Counted from the first letter of the stretch, positions 49,447 to 60,623 are shown. The stretch: 64,000 nucleotides of DNA from Pseudochelatococcus lubricantis (GCF_042432495.1 NZ_JBHLXC010000024.1:270877-334876); one strand, 5' to 3'. A program made the numbers and translations. Notes: generated by a model from the letters alone, not told the origin.

Positions 49447-51075
49447 TCAGCGCGCCGTCCAGGGGTGGATCCACGTCTCGGTCAGCGCCCGCCCGCCTGC
49501 CCGCAGGAAGGCGCGGATATCCACCGTCTCGCCAGGCGGAACGGCGACGTCGATACCCGCGCGGAAGCCGTTGATCTTGGCATTACTGGACAGGAAGGTG
49601 CGCACGACCTGCCCCTTCGAGACGGAGGCATCGATGGTGACGCTGGCGGGGTCGAGCGCGTAATAGGCCAGATCGTTGCCGGCAAAGTCGACCAGGAAGC
49701 GGCGCGTGCCGGGCAACACGGCCTCGGTGGAGCCCGCCGCCTTGGGCTTGCCCTGATAGGTGTTGACGGCGCGCCCGCCCGGATGCAGCCCCTCCGCGTC
49801 CGCCACGGCGCGGATGCGGTAGCGGTAGACGAGGGTCTGCCCCGGCTGGGGCTTGGCGTCCGGCACCCAGAAGGCCACGATGTTGTCGTTCGTCTCGTCG
49901 TTGGTGGGGATTTCGAGCAGCTCGACATGCCCCGGCCCCCAGTCGCCCACCGGCTCCACCCAGTAGCCGGGCCGCAGCTCGTAATGCAGATCGATGTCCT
50001 GATAGTGCTCGAAATTCCGGTCGCGCTGAAGCAGGCCGAAGCCGCGGATGTTCTTGTCGATGAAGGAGGAGCGCGCCTGTTCGGGCGGGTTGCGCAGGGG
50101 GCGCCAGATCCATTCGCCCGAGCCGGCATGCACCAGCAGCCCGTCCGAATCGTGCAGTTCCGGCCGGAACTCGTCGAGGAAGCGCCGGTCGTTCTCGCCG
50201 ACGAAATACATCGATGTCAGCGGCGCCACGCCCAGCCACTCGATCGGCTGGCGCACGAACAGCGTCGCCGTCACGTCGACCACCGTTTCCTCGCCCGGGT
50301 AGACGAAGAACTGGAACGCCCCTGTCACGGATGCGCTGTCGAGCAGGCCGAGCACGGTGACGCGCTCCGCGCCCGGGCCGGGATTATCGATCCAGAAGGC
50401 GCGGAAGAACGGAAACTCCTCCTGCGCGCCCGCGTTGACCGCAAGTCCGCGTGCCGAGAGGCCGTATTGCTGGCCGCGCCCGAGAAAGCGGAAGTAGCTC
50501 GCCCCCAGAAACGAGATCAACTCGTCGAGCACATGCGGATTATTGAGTGGATAATGCAGTCTGAAGCCGGCAAAGCCGAGGTTGACGGGCAGTTCGTTGT
50601 CGAGCTTCACGCCGCCCATGTCGAATAGCTGCGGCGAATAGGGTACCGGCGTCGGCACGCCGTCGCGGATGATGCTGACCGTCACCGGGCGCCGGAAGAG
50701 GAAGCCAAGGTGGAACATCTGCAGCCGGAACGGCCCGCCCCCGGAGCCGAGCAGCGCCTTGTCAGGCCGGAAACGGATGTTGCGGTAAGCGTCGAAATCG
50801 AGGTTGGCGACGCCCTCCGGCAGCGGCGGCACATGGTCGTCGAAGGCGACGGCCGCCAGCTCGCGGGCGCGTTGCACCACATCCTCATAGCCGAAACGCG
50901 CCACCTGCGGCGTCTCCTCCCCGGCGGCATCGGCCGGCGGCGTCTGTGCGAAGCCCATGCCCGCCGGCTGCACGAGTGCCGCGGAAGCCGCAAGCGTGGC
51001 CGCGAGGCTTTTAAGCACACCGCGCCGGGAAAGCGGCGACTGGCCTGAGGACCGAAACATGGAGGGGCGAGACAT
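49447..51075 (-). CDS. Glucan biosynthesis protein, OpgG/OpgD family (copy 2)
   Basis: A 542-residue Tat-exported protein (LSRRGVLKSLAATLAASAAL) of the MdoG/OpgD family. The mature portion shares with copy 1 (42974-44614): FGYEDVVQRARELAAVAF, NIRFRPDKALL, ISFLGASYFRFLGRGQQYGLSARGLAVN, FRPELHDSDGLLVHAGSGEWIWRPLRNPP, IRGFGLLQRDRNFEHYQDIDLHYELRPGYWVEP and LLEIPTNDETNDNIVAFWVPD. Like copy 1, it has no adjacent glucosyltransferase OpgH. Its start is separated from the divergent ornithine decarboxylase by 684 bases. Two copies may act on different glucans or conditions. Confidence 0.9.
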   Translation of the reverse strand: MSRPSMFRSSGQSPLSRRGVLKSLAATLAASAALVQPAGMGFAQTPPADAAGEETPQVARFGYEDVVQRARELAAVAFDDHVPPLPEGVANLDFDAYRNIRFRPDKALLGSGGGPFRLQMFHLGFLFRRPVTVSIIRDGVPTPVPYSPQLFDMGGVKLDNELPVNLGFAGFRLHYPLNNPHVLDELISFLGASYFRFLGRGQQYGLSARGLAVNAGAQEEFPFFRAFWIDNPGPGAERVTVLGLLDSASVTGAFQFFVYPGEETVVDVTATLFVRQPIEWLGVAPLTSMYFVGENDRRFLDEFRPELHDSDGLLVHAGSGEWIWRPLRNPPEQARSSFIDKNIRGFGLLQRDRNFEHYQDIDLHYELRPGYWVEPVGDWGPGHVELLEIPTNDETNDNIVAFWVPDAKPQPGQTLVYRYRIRAVADAEGLHPGGRAVNTYQGKPKAAGSTEAVLPGTRRFLVDFAGNDLAYYALDPASVTIDASVSKGQVVRTFLSSNAKINGFRAGIDVAVPPGETVDIRAFLRAGGRALTETWIHPWTAR

Positions 51076-51269
51076 GAGGCGTCCTTCTCGGTGTTCGCTG
51101 GCAAACTATGCGCGTCGGTGGCGTCTGGCACACGATAATGGCGACATAGCGGAGCCTTACCGGCTTTCACGAAAAATGGTTAACGCTTCGTGTGCCCACT
51201 CATGCGTCAATCGCATGCCTGAAATGCAGCACGTCGATGCTTTCCCGTGCATAACAGCCGCAACATTGC

Positions 51270-51298
51270 TTGAGAATCATCAAGAATGGCCCTATATG
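51270..51298 (+). promoter_or_regulatory. Candidate promoter for the ornithine decarboxylase leader
   Basis: TTGAGA (51270-51275) and TATATG (51293-51298) with a 17-base spacer form a good sigma70-type promoter, which would give a leader of about 455 bases. The -35 is inside a CTTGA-N6-TCAAG dyad. Region 51076-51269 lies between this and the divergent glucan gene and holds nothing else identified. Confidence 0.5.
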
Positions 51299-51303
51299 TC
51301 GGC

Positions 51304-51759
51304 TTGCCCAATTTCGCACGTGCCTGTGGTCGCGTGCCGGTTGGCGGGTCGCCGGACAAGAGGCCGGTTTTCTCGCCCGTGGCGTGGGGAGTTTGCGTTC
51401 CCACGTTCATCGACCGACCGGCAGCCGGAGGCGAAAACCGGCCCACCCTGCTCTCCCGCAGGGGACGGGACTTAAAGCAACGACGGAACGGGCTTTTTTG
51501 GTCTCTGCCAGCTTTCCACAGGCTGGTGGCGGTTCACCGAAGAGGCTTGTCCATCATTGCCAGGCGTGCGGTCGGGTTTTTCCCTTCCAATCCAAGGCAG
51601 CCAGTCGGGTTGTTGCTGATGCGCAACCCGGGCGTGTTCGGTCTGTATCGTTTTGTGTCTCCACAGCACAACGACGTGAGCGGCCGTCTGCGCATTTGCC
51701 GGGCTCCAGATATCGCTGGTGCCCCTGTCGACCTTGAGAGCACGTGTTAGGGAAATACA
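51304..51759 (+). ncRNA. Long structured leader of ornithine decarboxylase (speF-leader candidate)
   Basis: More than 450 bases of GC-rich sequence precede speF, with hairpins CGTGGG-N11-CCCACG (51383-51405), GCCGG-N9-CCGGC (about 51424-51442) and CCCTGC-N6-GCAGGG (about 51446-51463). In alphaproteobacteria a conserved leader RNA (Rfam speF, RF00518) occurs upstream of this gene; position, length and the string GGCGAAAACCGGCCCACC fit, but I could not confirm the covariance model. The 154-codon frame across it is unlikely to be coding. Confidence 0.55.
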
Positions 51760-52890
51760 ATGACCGACCGCATTCGCGAATTTCTCCGCAACCGACGTGA
51801 AGACGGCCCGTGCCTCGTGGTCGATCTCGACGTGGTGCGCGACAACTACCTTGCCTTCGCCCACGCCCTGCCGGATACGCGCGTCTTCTACGCCGTCAAG
51901 GCGAACCCCGCTCCGGAGGTGCTGAAGCTGCTCGCCTCGCTCGGCTCGTGCTTCGACACCGCGTCGGTGGCCGAGATCGAGATGGCGCTCGCCGCCGGCG
52001 CGACGCCCGACCGCATCTCCTTCGGCAACACCATCAAGAAGGAGCGCGATGTCGCGCGTGCCTTCGAGCTTGGCATCCGCCTCTACGCCGTCGACTGCGA
52101 GGCCGAGGTCGAGAAGGTGGCGCGCGTCGCCCCCGGCTCGCGCGTGTTCTGCCGCATCCTGTGCGACGGCGCCGGCGCGGAATGGCCGCTGTCGCGCAAG
52201 TTCGGCTGCGATCCGTCGCTGGCCGTGGGCGTGCTTGAGCATGCGCACCGGCTTGGCCTTGAGGCTTACGGCGTCTCCTTCCACGTGGGTTCGCAGCAGC
52301 GCAACCCGCGCGCGTGGGACCAGGCGCTCGCCTCCGCCGCCGGCATCTTCCGCGACTGCGCGGAACGCGGCATCGGCCTGTCGATGGTCAACCTCGGCGG
52401 TGGTTTCCCGGCGAAATACCTCAACGACATTCCGGCGGTCGAGGCGTACGGCTCGTCGATCTTCGACTCGCTGCGCGCGCATTTCGGCAACGCGATCCCC
52501 GAGACGATCATCGAGCCGGGCCGCGGCATGGTCGGCAACGCCGGCGTGATCGAGGCGGAAGTGGTGCTGGTGTCGCGCAAGAGCGCGGACGACGTGGTGC
52601 GCTGGGTTTACCTCGACATCGGCAAGTTCGGCGGCCTCGCCGAGACCATGGATGAGGCGATCCGCTACCCGATCCGCACGGAGCGGGATGGCGATACCCT
52701 GGAGGATTGCATCCTCGCCGGGCCGACCTGCGACTCCGCCGACGTGCTCTATGAGAAGACGCCCTATCCGCTGCCGGTCAGCCTCGCCATCGGCGACAAG
52801 GTGCTGATCGAGGGCGCGGGCGCCTACACCACCACCTATGCGGCGGTGGCGTTCAACGGCTTCCCGCCGCTGAAGGCCTATCACATCTGA
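51760..52890 (+). CDS. speF: Ornithine decarboxylase (fold III PLP enzyme)
   Basis: A 376-residue PLP-dependent decarboxylase of the alanine-racemase fold, producing putrescine from ornithine (some homologues also take lysine). PLP lysine K47 is in VFYAVKANPAPEVL; GSCFDTASVAEIEMALAAGA; HVGSQQ; NLGGGFPAKY; EPGRGMVGNAG; and C324 in GPTCDSADVLYE. These are ODC rather than DAP decarboxylase features. ATG 51760 follows TTAGGGAAATACA. A terminator follows at 52921. Confidence 0.93.
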   Translation: MTDRIREFLRNRREDGPCLVVDLDVVRDNYLAFAHALPDTRVFYAVKANPAPEVLKLLASLGSCFDTASVAEIEMALAAGATPDRISFGNTIKKERDVARAFELGIRLYAVDCEAEVEKVARVAPGSRVFCRILCDGAGAEWPLSRKFGCDPSLAVGVLEHAHRLGLEAYGVSFHVGSQQRNPRAWDQALASAAGIFRDCAERGIGLSMVNLGGGFPAKYLNDIPAVEAYGSSIFDSLRAHFGNAIPETIIEPGRGMVGNAGVIEAEVVLVSRKSADDVVRWVYLDIGKFGGLAETMDEAIRYPIRTERDGDTLEDCILAGPTCDSADVLYEKTPYPLPVSLAIGDKVLIEGAGAYTTTYAAVAFNGFPPLKAYHI

Positions 52891-52920
52891 TCGCGCCTTC
52901 CGGAGGGAGGGCGCAACACG

Positions 52921-52950
52921 TTCGCCGGTCGCACCTGACCGGCGAATTTT
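52921..52950 (+). terminator. Terminator downstream of ornithine decarboxylase
   Basis: TTCGCCGGTC and GACCGGCGAA form a perfect 10-bp stem around 6 bases, followed by TTTTC. A classic intrinsic terminator. It separates speF from the GNAT gene. Confidence 0.8.
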
Positions 52951-53012
52951 CTCAACAATCATATCGTTTTTCCGGCTGCCCGGCTTTCGGCCCGGGCGGG
53001 GAGGAACTTGCC

Positions 53013-53546
53013 ATGTTCGCCATTCGTGAGGAAATACCCGCCGATGTCGCCGGGCGCGAAGCCCTGCTTGACGTCTGCTTCGGCGCGAACCGCTTTGCCA
53101 AGACCAGCGAGCGGCTGCGCGAGGGCCGCCTGCCGGCCGAAGGACTGTCGCTCTCCGCCCTGACCGACGGCTGCCTGATCGGCACCGTGCGGCTGTGGCA
53201 CATCTCGGCCGGCCTGGACCGCCCGGCCCTTCTGCTCGGCCCACTCGCTGTCGATCCCACCTGCCAGGCCGGCGGCGTCGGCAGCGCGTTGATGCGCGAG
53301 GCCATCGACAGCGCCGCCCGCCTCGGCCACGACGCCATCCTGCTGGTGGGCGATGCGCCCTACTATGCCCGCTTCGGCTTCAGCGCCGGGAAGACGGCCG
53401 CCCTGTGGATGCCCGGGCCGTTCGAGCGCCACCGTTTCCTGGCGCTGGAACTCGCGCCGGATGCGCTGAAGGGCGCCCGCGGTGTCATCCGCGCCACCGG
53501 CGCGCAGGCGCCCGTCCCGGCCATCGCCATTCCGCGGGCTGCGTAA
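53013..53546 (+). CDS. GNAT-family N-acetyltransferase
   Basis: A 177-residue acetyltransferase of the YhbS-like group. Acetyl-CoA motif A is LLLGPLAVDPTCQAGGVGSALMREAIDSAARLGHDAILLVGDAPYYARFGF (about 73-125). MFAIREEIPADVAGREALLDVCFG is the usual start and ATG 53013 has GGGGAGGAACTTG upstream. Genes of this type commonly follow speF, so the substrate may be a polyamine or a small molecule from that route; not provable here. Confidence 0.86.
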   Translation: MFAIREEIPADVAGREALLDVCFGANRFAKTSERLREGRLPAEGLSLSALTDGCLIGTVRLWHISAGLDRPALLLGPLAVDPTCQAGGVGSALMREAIDSAARLGHDAILLVGDAPYYARFGFSAGKTAALWMPGPFERHRFLALELAPDALKGARGVIRATGAQAPVPAIAIPRAA

Positions 53547-53555
53547 ACCGCCGCC

Positions 53556-54785
53556 TCACCGCCCGCCGAGCGCCCGGTACACCTTGGTGCCGGCGCGCCC
53601 GGTCTGCTGCATGCCGAGCTGGCGCTCAACGTCCATGATGGCGTCGCGCGTCACCGGGCCGATCTTGCCGTCCGCATCGCCGATGGCGTAGCCCTTCGCC
53701 AGCAACAGCTTTTGCAGGTGGAGGCGCTGCGCGCGGGTGAGGCCGGGGTCGTCCGTGGGCCACGGCGTGCGCAGCGGCGGATAGCCGGCGAGGCGATCCG
53801 CCAGATGCGAGATGGCGAGCGCGTAGGACTCCGCCTGATTATACGAATAAATCGCATCGAAGTTGCGGAACACGAGGAAGCCCGGCCCCCGGCCGCCGGC
53901 CGGCAGCAGGAGACCTGCCTCCCCGCCGCCGGTCAGCGGACGTCCATCGGCGCGGGTGACGCCCCGCCGCGACCAGTCGGCGATGGCGGCCCGGTTGCGC
54001 CGTCCCGTCGGCCCGCTGTAGCCGGCCGGCACCTTCACCTCGATCATCCACGGCTCGCCCGTGCGCCAGCCCGCCCGCTTGAGATAGTTGGCGGTGGACC
54101 CCAGCGCATCCGGCACGGAGCTGACGAGATCGCGCCGCCCGTCGCCATCGAAGTCCACGGCGAGACGCTGGTAGGTGCTGGGAATGAACTGCGTCTGGCC
54201 GAAGGCGCCGGCCCATGAGCCGTAGAGCTTGTTCAGCTCCAGATCGCCGCGGTCGACGAGCTTGAGCGCCGCGATGAGTTCGCCGCGCCAGAAATCCCGG
54301 CGCCGCCCGCCCTCGCACACCAGCGTCGCAAGCGCATGCGGCAGAAAACTGTCGCCGGCCTCACGGCCGAAATCCGTCTCCACGCCCCACACGGCGGCGA
54401 TCACGTGCCTGTCGACGCCGAACTGCCGCTCGGCGGCCCGCAGCACGCTGTCGTAGCGGCGCATCATCGCCTGGCCATCGGCGACCCGCTGGTCATCGAC
54501 GAGAAAGCCGAGATAGTCCCAGATCGGCGTCTTGAATTCCGGCTGCACTTTGGAAAGGCGCAGCACCTTCTCGTCCGGCGCACTGATGTCGAGCGCTCGC
54601 GACACCACCGCCCGGCTGATGCCCGCTTTCGCCGCCGCGTCCCTCAGGTTGGTGACGCAGGCGGAAAAATTGGCGGACGCCGGCGAGGCCGTGACCGCCA
54701 TAACCGCCATCGCGCCCGCCAGCGCCATGACCGCGCCTGCCGGCGAGCGGCGCCCTTCGAACCTGTCCCGCATGCGTGCCTCCAT
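53556..54785 (-). CDS. Lytic murein transglycosylase (MltB type) with peptidoglycan-binding domain
   Basis: A 409-residue exported enzyme that cleaves peptidoglycan glycan strands with 1,6-anhydro ends. Signal peptide about 15-38 (VMALAGAMAVMAVTASPASA). SLT_2 domain 40-330 with catalytic E136 in VIAAVWGVETDFGREAGDS, then WAGAFGQTQFIPSTYQRLAVDFDGDGRRDL and DALGSTANYLKRAGWRTGEPW. A PG_binding_1 domain (about 345-405, LTRAQRLHLQKLLLAKGYAIGDADGKIGPVTRDAIMDVERQLG) anchors it. ATG 54785 has AAGGATTCGTG upstream; the codon before it is a GTG. Confidence 0.92.
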   Translation of the reverse strand: MEARMRDRFEGRRSPAGAVMALAGAMAVMAVTASPASANFSACVTNLRDAAAKAGISRAVVSRALDISAPDEKVLRLSKVQPEFKTPIWDYLGFLVDDQRVADGQAMMRRYDSVLRAAERQFGVDRHVIAAVWGVETDFGREAGDSFLPHALATLVCEGGRRRDFWRGELIAALKLVDRGDLELNKLYGSWAGAFGQTQFIPSTYQRLAVDFDGDGRRDLVSSVPDALGSTANYLKRAGWRTGEPWMIEVKVPAGYSGPTGRRNRAAIADWSRRGVTRADGRPLTGGGEAGLLLPAGGRGPGFLVFRNFDAIYSYNQAESYALAISHLADRLAGYPPLRTPWPTDDPGLTRAQRLHLQKLLLAKGYAIGDADGKIGPVTRDAIMDVERQLGMQQTGRAGTKVYRALGGR

Positions 54786-54921
54786 CACGAATCCTTTTCC
54801 ATGCTGCGCGTCGTTAAAGTGTGGCGCGGATCATCGGAGAAATTCGATAACGTTTCGTCTACCATATGCGCATGCGCCGGGCCGCGGGCCTGTGGGCGTG
54901 TGTCAACAGGAGGAAAGTCCG

Positions 54922-55494
54922 ATGTCCAAAAAGCTGCTGTTCCTCGTCGGGGACTATGTCGAGGACTACGAAGTTCAGGTGCCGTTTCAGGCGCTTGCCG
55001 CCGTCGGCTATGAAGTGCATGCGGTGACGCCCGGCAAGAAGCCCGGCGAGAGCGTGAAAACCGCCATTCACGATTTCGAGGGCGCGCAGACCTACAGCGA
55101 GAAGCCCGGCCACAACTTCACGCTGAACGCCGATTTCGCGAAGGTTAATGCAGACGACTACGCCGGCCTCGTCATCCCCGGCGGCCGGGCGCCGGAATAC
55201 CTGCGGCTCGATCCCGCCGTCATCGCGCTGGTGAAGGCCTTCTCCGGCAAGCCCGTCGCGGCCGTCTGCCACGGCGCGCAGATCCTGACGGCGGCCGACG
55301 TCATCCGCGGCAAGCGCGTCTCCGCCTATCCTGCCTGCCGTCCCGAAGTGGAACAGGCCGGAGCGACCTATGCCGAGATCGCCGTAACGGAGGCGGTCAC
55401 CGACGGCCTGCTGGTCACCGCCCCGGCGTGGCCCGCCCATCCGGCGTGGATCGCCCAGTTTCTCGCCGTGCTCGGGGCGAAAATAGAGCTGTGA
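54922..55494 (+). CDS. DJ-1/PfpI family protein
   Basis: A 190-residue class I glutamine amidotransferase-like protein. MSKKLLFLVGDYVEDYEVQVPFQALAAVGYEV is the family start with E15-region acid, and the reactive cysteine is C116 in AAVCHGAQILTAADVIRGKRVSAYPAC. Members act as chaperones, glyoxalases/deglycases, or proteases; this one resembles the PfpI/YhbO side. Perfect AGGAGGAAAGTCCG precedes ATG 54922. A T-tailed hairpin at 55521 ends the unit. Confidence 0.9.
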   Translation: MSKKLLFLVGDYVEDYEVQVPFQALAAVGYEVHAVTPGKKPGESVKTAIHDFEGAQTYSEKPGHNFTLNADFAKVNADDYAGLVIPGGRAPEYLRLDPAVIALVKAFSGKPVAAVCHGAQILTAADVIRGKRVSAYPACRPEVEQAGATYAEIAVTEAVTDGLLVTAPAWPAHPAWIAQFLAVLGAKIEL

Positions 55495-55520
55495 CGCGGC
55501 CTCAGCCGCGCGGATAACGG

Positions 55521-55543
55521 AACGGGAGACGATGTCTCCCGTT
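55521..55543 (+). terminator. Terminator after the DJ-1/PfpI gene
   Basis: AACGGGAGAC and GTCTCCCGTT form a perfect 10-bp stem with a GAT loop, followed by TCATCTTTGTC. It lies 27 bases after the stop and about 115 before minC. Confidence 0.75.
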
Positions 55544-55657
55544 TCATCTTTGTCAACAGATGGTAAGCGGCGACGGCTCACTTTTCTGCCCTGCGTTAAC
55601 CAAGTGGTAACCATACTGCCGCCAAATGTTAACAGCGCAGAAACCTGAAGAAGTTCC

Positions 55658-56488
55658 GTGACAGACACAGCCATTTCCTCTCCCAGCGCCGCTTCCGGCA
55701 GCCCGGCCCCGAAGTCGCAGCGCCCCACCATCCGCTTCCGCGGACGCTCGTTTCTGGCGCTGATGCTGTCGCCAGAGGCGCCGCTCGACATCTGGCTGGA
55801 AGAACTCTCCAGCCTGATCGACCGCTCGCCCGGCTTCTTCGGTGCGCGTGCCGTCATCCTCGACGTCTCGAATCTCGACCTCGACAGGGAAGGGCTCGCC
55901 GATCTCCTCGCGCGCCTCAACGAACGCCGCATCCAGGTGATGGGCATCGAGGGCGCGAAGGAATCATGGCTCGGGCCGGGCTTTCCGCCGCTGGTGCGCG
56001 GCGGAAAGCAGGTGAACGAGGTCGACATCCCCGCACCCCGGGAAGAGGCGCCTGCGGCGGCGAAGCCGAGGGCGGAAAGCGCGCCGCCCGCCCCCGCGCC
56101 AGAGCCCGCGAACACGGCGCACAACGCCGCTCCCATCGCCATCGCGGAAGAGGCGATCCGCCCCTCCCTGCTGGTGGATCGCCCGGTGCGCTCCGGGCAG
56201 TCGATCGTTTATCCGCAGGGCGATGTCACCATCATCGGTTCGATCGCCTCGGGGGCGGAGGTGATCGCCGGCGGCTCGATCCACGTTTACGGCGCCCTGC
56301 GCGGGCGGGCGCTCGCGGGCTGTGCCGGACATGCTTCCGCGCGCATCTTCTGCGGCAAGCTCGAGGCCGAGCTGGTCGCCATCGATGGCCTCTACAAGAC
56401 GGCGGAGGTTCTCGATTCGCAATTTCACGGACAGGCCGTTCAACTGTGGCTGGAGGGCGACGCGATCAAGATCGCGCCCCTGAACTGA
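55658..56488 (+). CDS. minC: Septum site-determining protein MinC
   Basis: A 276-residue inhibitor of FtsZ ring assembly. The N-terminal domain (about 20-115, IRFRGRSFLALMLSPEAPLDIWLEELSSLIDRSPGFFGARAVILDVS) binds FtsZ; a Pro/Ala/Glu linker (about 125-165) follows; the C-terminal beta-helix (170-276: LLVDRPVRSGQSIVYPQGDVTIIGSIASGAEVIAGGSIHVYGALRGRALAG) binds MinD. The start is GTG 55658 with GAAGAAG upstream. First gene of minCDE. Confidence 0.94.
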   Translation: MTDTAISSPSAASGSPAPKSQRPTIRFRGRSFLALMLSPEAPLDIWLEELSSLIDRSPGFFGARAVILDVSNLDLDREGLADLLARLNERRIQVMGIEGAKESWLGPGFPPLVRGGKQVNEVDIPAPREEAPAAAKPRAESAPPAPAPEPANTAHNAAPIAIAEEAIRPSLLVDRPVRSGQSIVYPQGDVTIIGSIASGAEVIAGGSIHVYGALRGRALAGCAGHASARIFCGKLEAELVAIDGLYKTAEVLDSQFHGQAVQLWLEGDAIKIAPLN

Positions 56489-56500
56489 GAGGGAAAAGAA

Positions 56501-57316
56501 ATGACCAAGGTTCTGGTCGTGACATCGGGTAAAGGCGGCGTCGGCAAGACGACCTCCACGGCCGCCCTCGGAGCGGCGCTGGCGCAATCGGGCCAGAGCG
56601 TCGTCGTCATCGACTTTGACGTCGGCCTGCGCAATCTCGATCTGGTGATGGGCGCGGAACGGCGCGTCGTCTACGATCTCATCAATGTCGTGCAGGGCGA
56701 GGCCAAGCTCGCGCAGGCCCTCATCCGCGACAAGCGGGTCGAGACCCTGTCGCTGTTGCCCGCCTCCCAGACCCGCGACAAGGACGCGCTGACGGAAGAA
56801 GGCGTCGACCGGGTGATCGACGAGCTGCGCAGCAAGTTCGACTGGATCATCTGCGACAGCCCCGCCGGCATCGAGCGCGGCCCCACGCTCGCCATGCGCC
56901 ACGCCGACATCGCCGTCGTCGTCACCAATCCGGAAGTGTCGTCGGTGCGCGACTCGGACCGCATCATCGGTGTCCTCGACTCGAAGACGCTGAAGGCCGA
57001 GCGCGGCGAGCGGGTTGACAAGCACCTGCTGCTCACGCGCTACGATCCGGTGCGCGCCGAGCGCGGCGAGATGCTCAAGGTCGAGGACGTGCTGGAAATC
57101 CTCTCGATCCCGCTGATCGGCATCATCCCGGAAAGCGACGAAGTGCTGCGCGCCTCGAACCTCGGCACGCCGGTGACCATCAGCAACCCGACCAGCGCAC
57201 CCGCGCGCGCCTATCTCGACGCCGCCCGCCGGCTGCGTGGCGAGACCGTGGAGATGACCATCCCCAGCGACAAGCGGGGCCTGTTCAACAAACTGTTCGG
57301 ACGGAGGGCAGCATGA
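56501..57316 (+). CDS. minD: Septum site-determining ATPase MinD
   Basis: A 271-residue deviant Walker A ATPase that places MinC at the membrane. MTKVLVVTSGKGGVGKTTSTAALGAALA (Walker A 10-18), VVIDFDVGLRNLDLVMGAERRVVYDLINV, IICDSPAGIERGPTLAMRHAD, VTNPEVSSVRDSDRIIG. The C-terminal membrane-targeting amphipathic helix KRGLFNKLFGRR is present. Stop overlaps minE by 4 bases. Confidence 0.97.
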   Translation: MTKVLVVTSGKGGVGKTTSTAALGAALAQSGQSVVVIDFDVGLRNLDLVMGAERRVVYDLINVVQGEAKLAQALIRDKRVETLSLLPASQTRDKDALTEEGVDRVIDELRSKFDWIICDSPAGIERGPTLAMRHADIAVVVTNPEVSSVRDSDRIIGVLDSKTLKAERGERVDKHLLLTRYDPVRAERGEMLKVEDVLEILSIPLIGIIPESDEVLRASNLGTPVTISNPTSAPARAYLDAARRLRGETVEMTIPSDKRGLFNKLFGRRAA

Positions 57317-57708
57317 GTTTCTTCAAACTGTTCAACCGCCGCTCCTCCGCGCCCGTCGCGCGGGAAAGGCTGCAGATCCTGCTCGCCCACGAGCGCATCT
57401 CGACCGGCCAGTCCGACCTCGTCGCCGTGCTGCGCGAGGAAATCCTGGCCGTCATCGCCAAGCACATCCAGCTCGACAGCGACAAGGTGAAGGTGACGAT
57501 GGACCGCGGCAACGCCGTCTCCACCCTTGAGGTCGATATCGAGATCCCCTCGCATATCGCGCCGCCCGCCGCCAGGGACGCCGCGAAGAAGGACGCCGAC
57601 GCGCCGGCGGCCAGGAACGCGCAGGGCGGCACGTCGAAACCCGCTGCCAAGGCGGTCTCGGACACCAAGACGGCCTCGGGCGCCCTGCCCCGCTCGGCGA
57701 GCGCCTGA
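57313..57708 (+). CDS. minE: Cell division topological specificity factor MinE (extended)
   Basis: A 131-residue MinE. Anti-MinCD helix and topological domain are standard up to about residue 83: MSFFKLFNRRSSAPVARERLQILLAHERISTGQSDLVAVLREEILAVIAKHIQLDSDKVKVTMDRGNAVSTLEVDIEIP. Residues from about 84 to 131 form an Ala/Lys/Asp-rich low-complexity tail. Typical MinE proteins are 80-100 residues. Translation is coupled to minD. Confidence 0.93.
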   Translation: MSFFKLFNRRSSAPVARERLQILLAHERISTGQSDLVAVLREEILAVIAKHIQLDSDKVKVTMDRGNAVSTLEVDIEIPSHIAPPAARDAAKKDADAPAARNAQGGTSKPAAKAVSDTKTASGALPRSASA

Positions 57709-57709
57709 A

Positions 57710-57730
57710 GGCCGGGCATCCCTCCCGGCC
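57710..57730 (+). promoter_or_regulatory. Hairpin just after minE
   Basis: GGCCGGG and CCCGGCC pair around a 7-base loop immediately behind the minE stop. There is no T-run, so it may be an mRNA-stabilising 3' hairpin rather than a terminator. Confidence 0.35.
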
Positions 57731-57794
57731 CGGTCCGTCGCACCAAAGGCTTCTGCCGGAGAGGAAATTTATCGCACCACCTCGTCGCACTCCT

Positions 57795-57824
57795 CTTGTT
57801 GTTGCACCCCCGCAACACCTACAT
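57795..57824 (+). promoter_or_regulatory. Possible heat-shock promoter of clpB
   Basis: CTTGTTG (57795-57801) and CCTACAT (57818-57824) with a 16-base spacer loosely match the sigma32 pattern CTTG..-CCCATNT. The spacer also holds GTTGC-N6-GCAAC. Only pattern similarity and the known heat-shock control of clpB support it. Confidence 0.3.
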
Positions 57825-57995
57825 GAGCCTCATGATCGGTTGACGCCGATCAGTGTTTTCAGCACCGTGCGGTTGCCAACTGGAACCGCGTGGAGGACAT
57901 TCGACGCGGGATGCCTTGCCGGGCCAGGCGCCCTGCGGAGCGAAAAGCTCCGGAGGGCCAAGTGACGGTCGGCATTGCCGAGAGGAGCGCGATTG

Positions 57996-60611
<2,616 letters not shown>

Positions 60612-60623
60612 TCCAACCATGAG

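Noticed and set aside
51286..51750. A 154-codon plus-strand frame inside the ornithine decarboxylase leader
   Set aside because: It has no ribosome binding site, no recognisable domain, and spans the hairpins of a leader that is expected to be non-coding; the frame is best explained by GC-rich composition.
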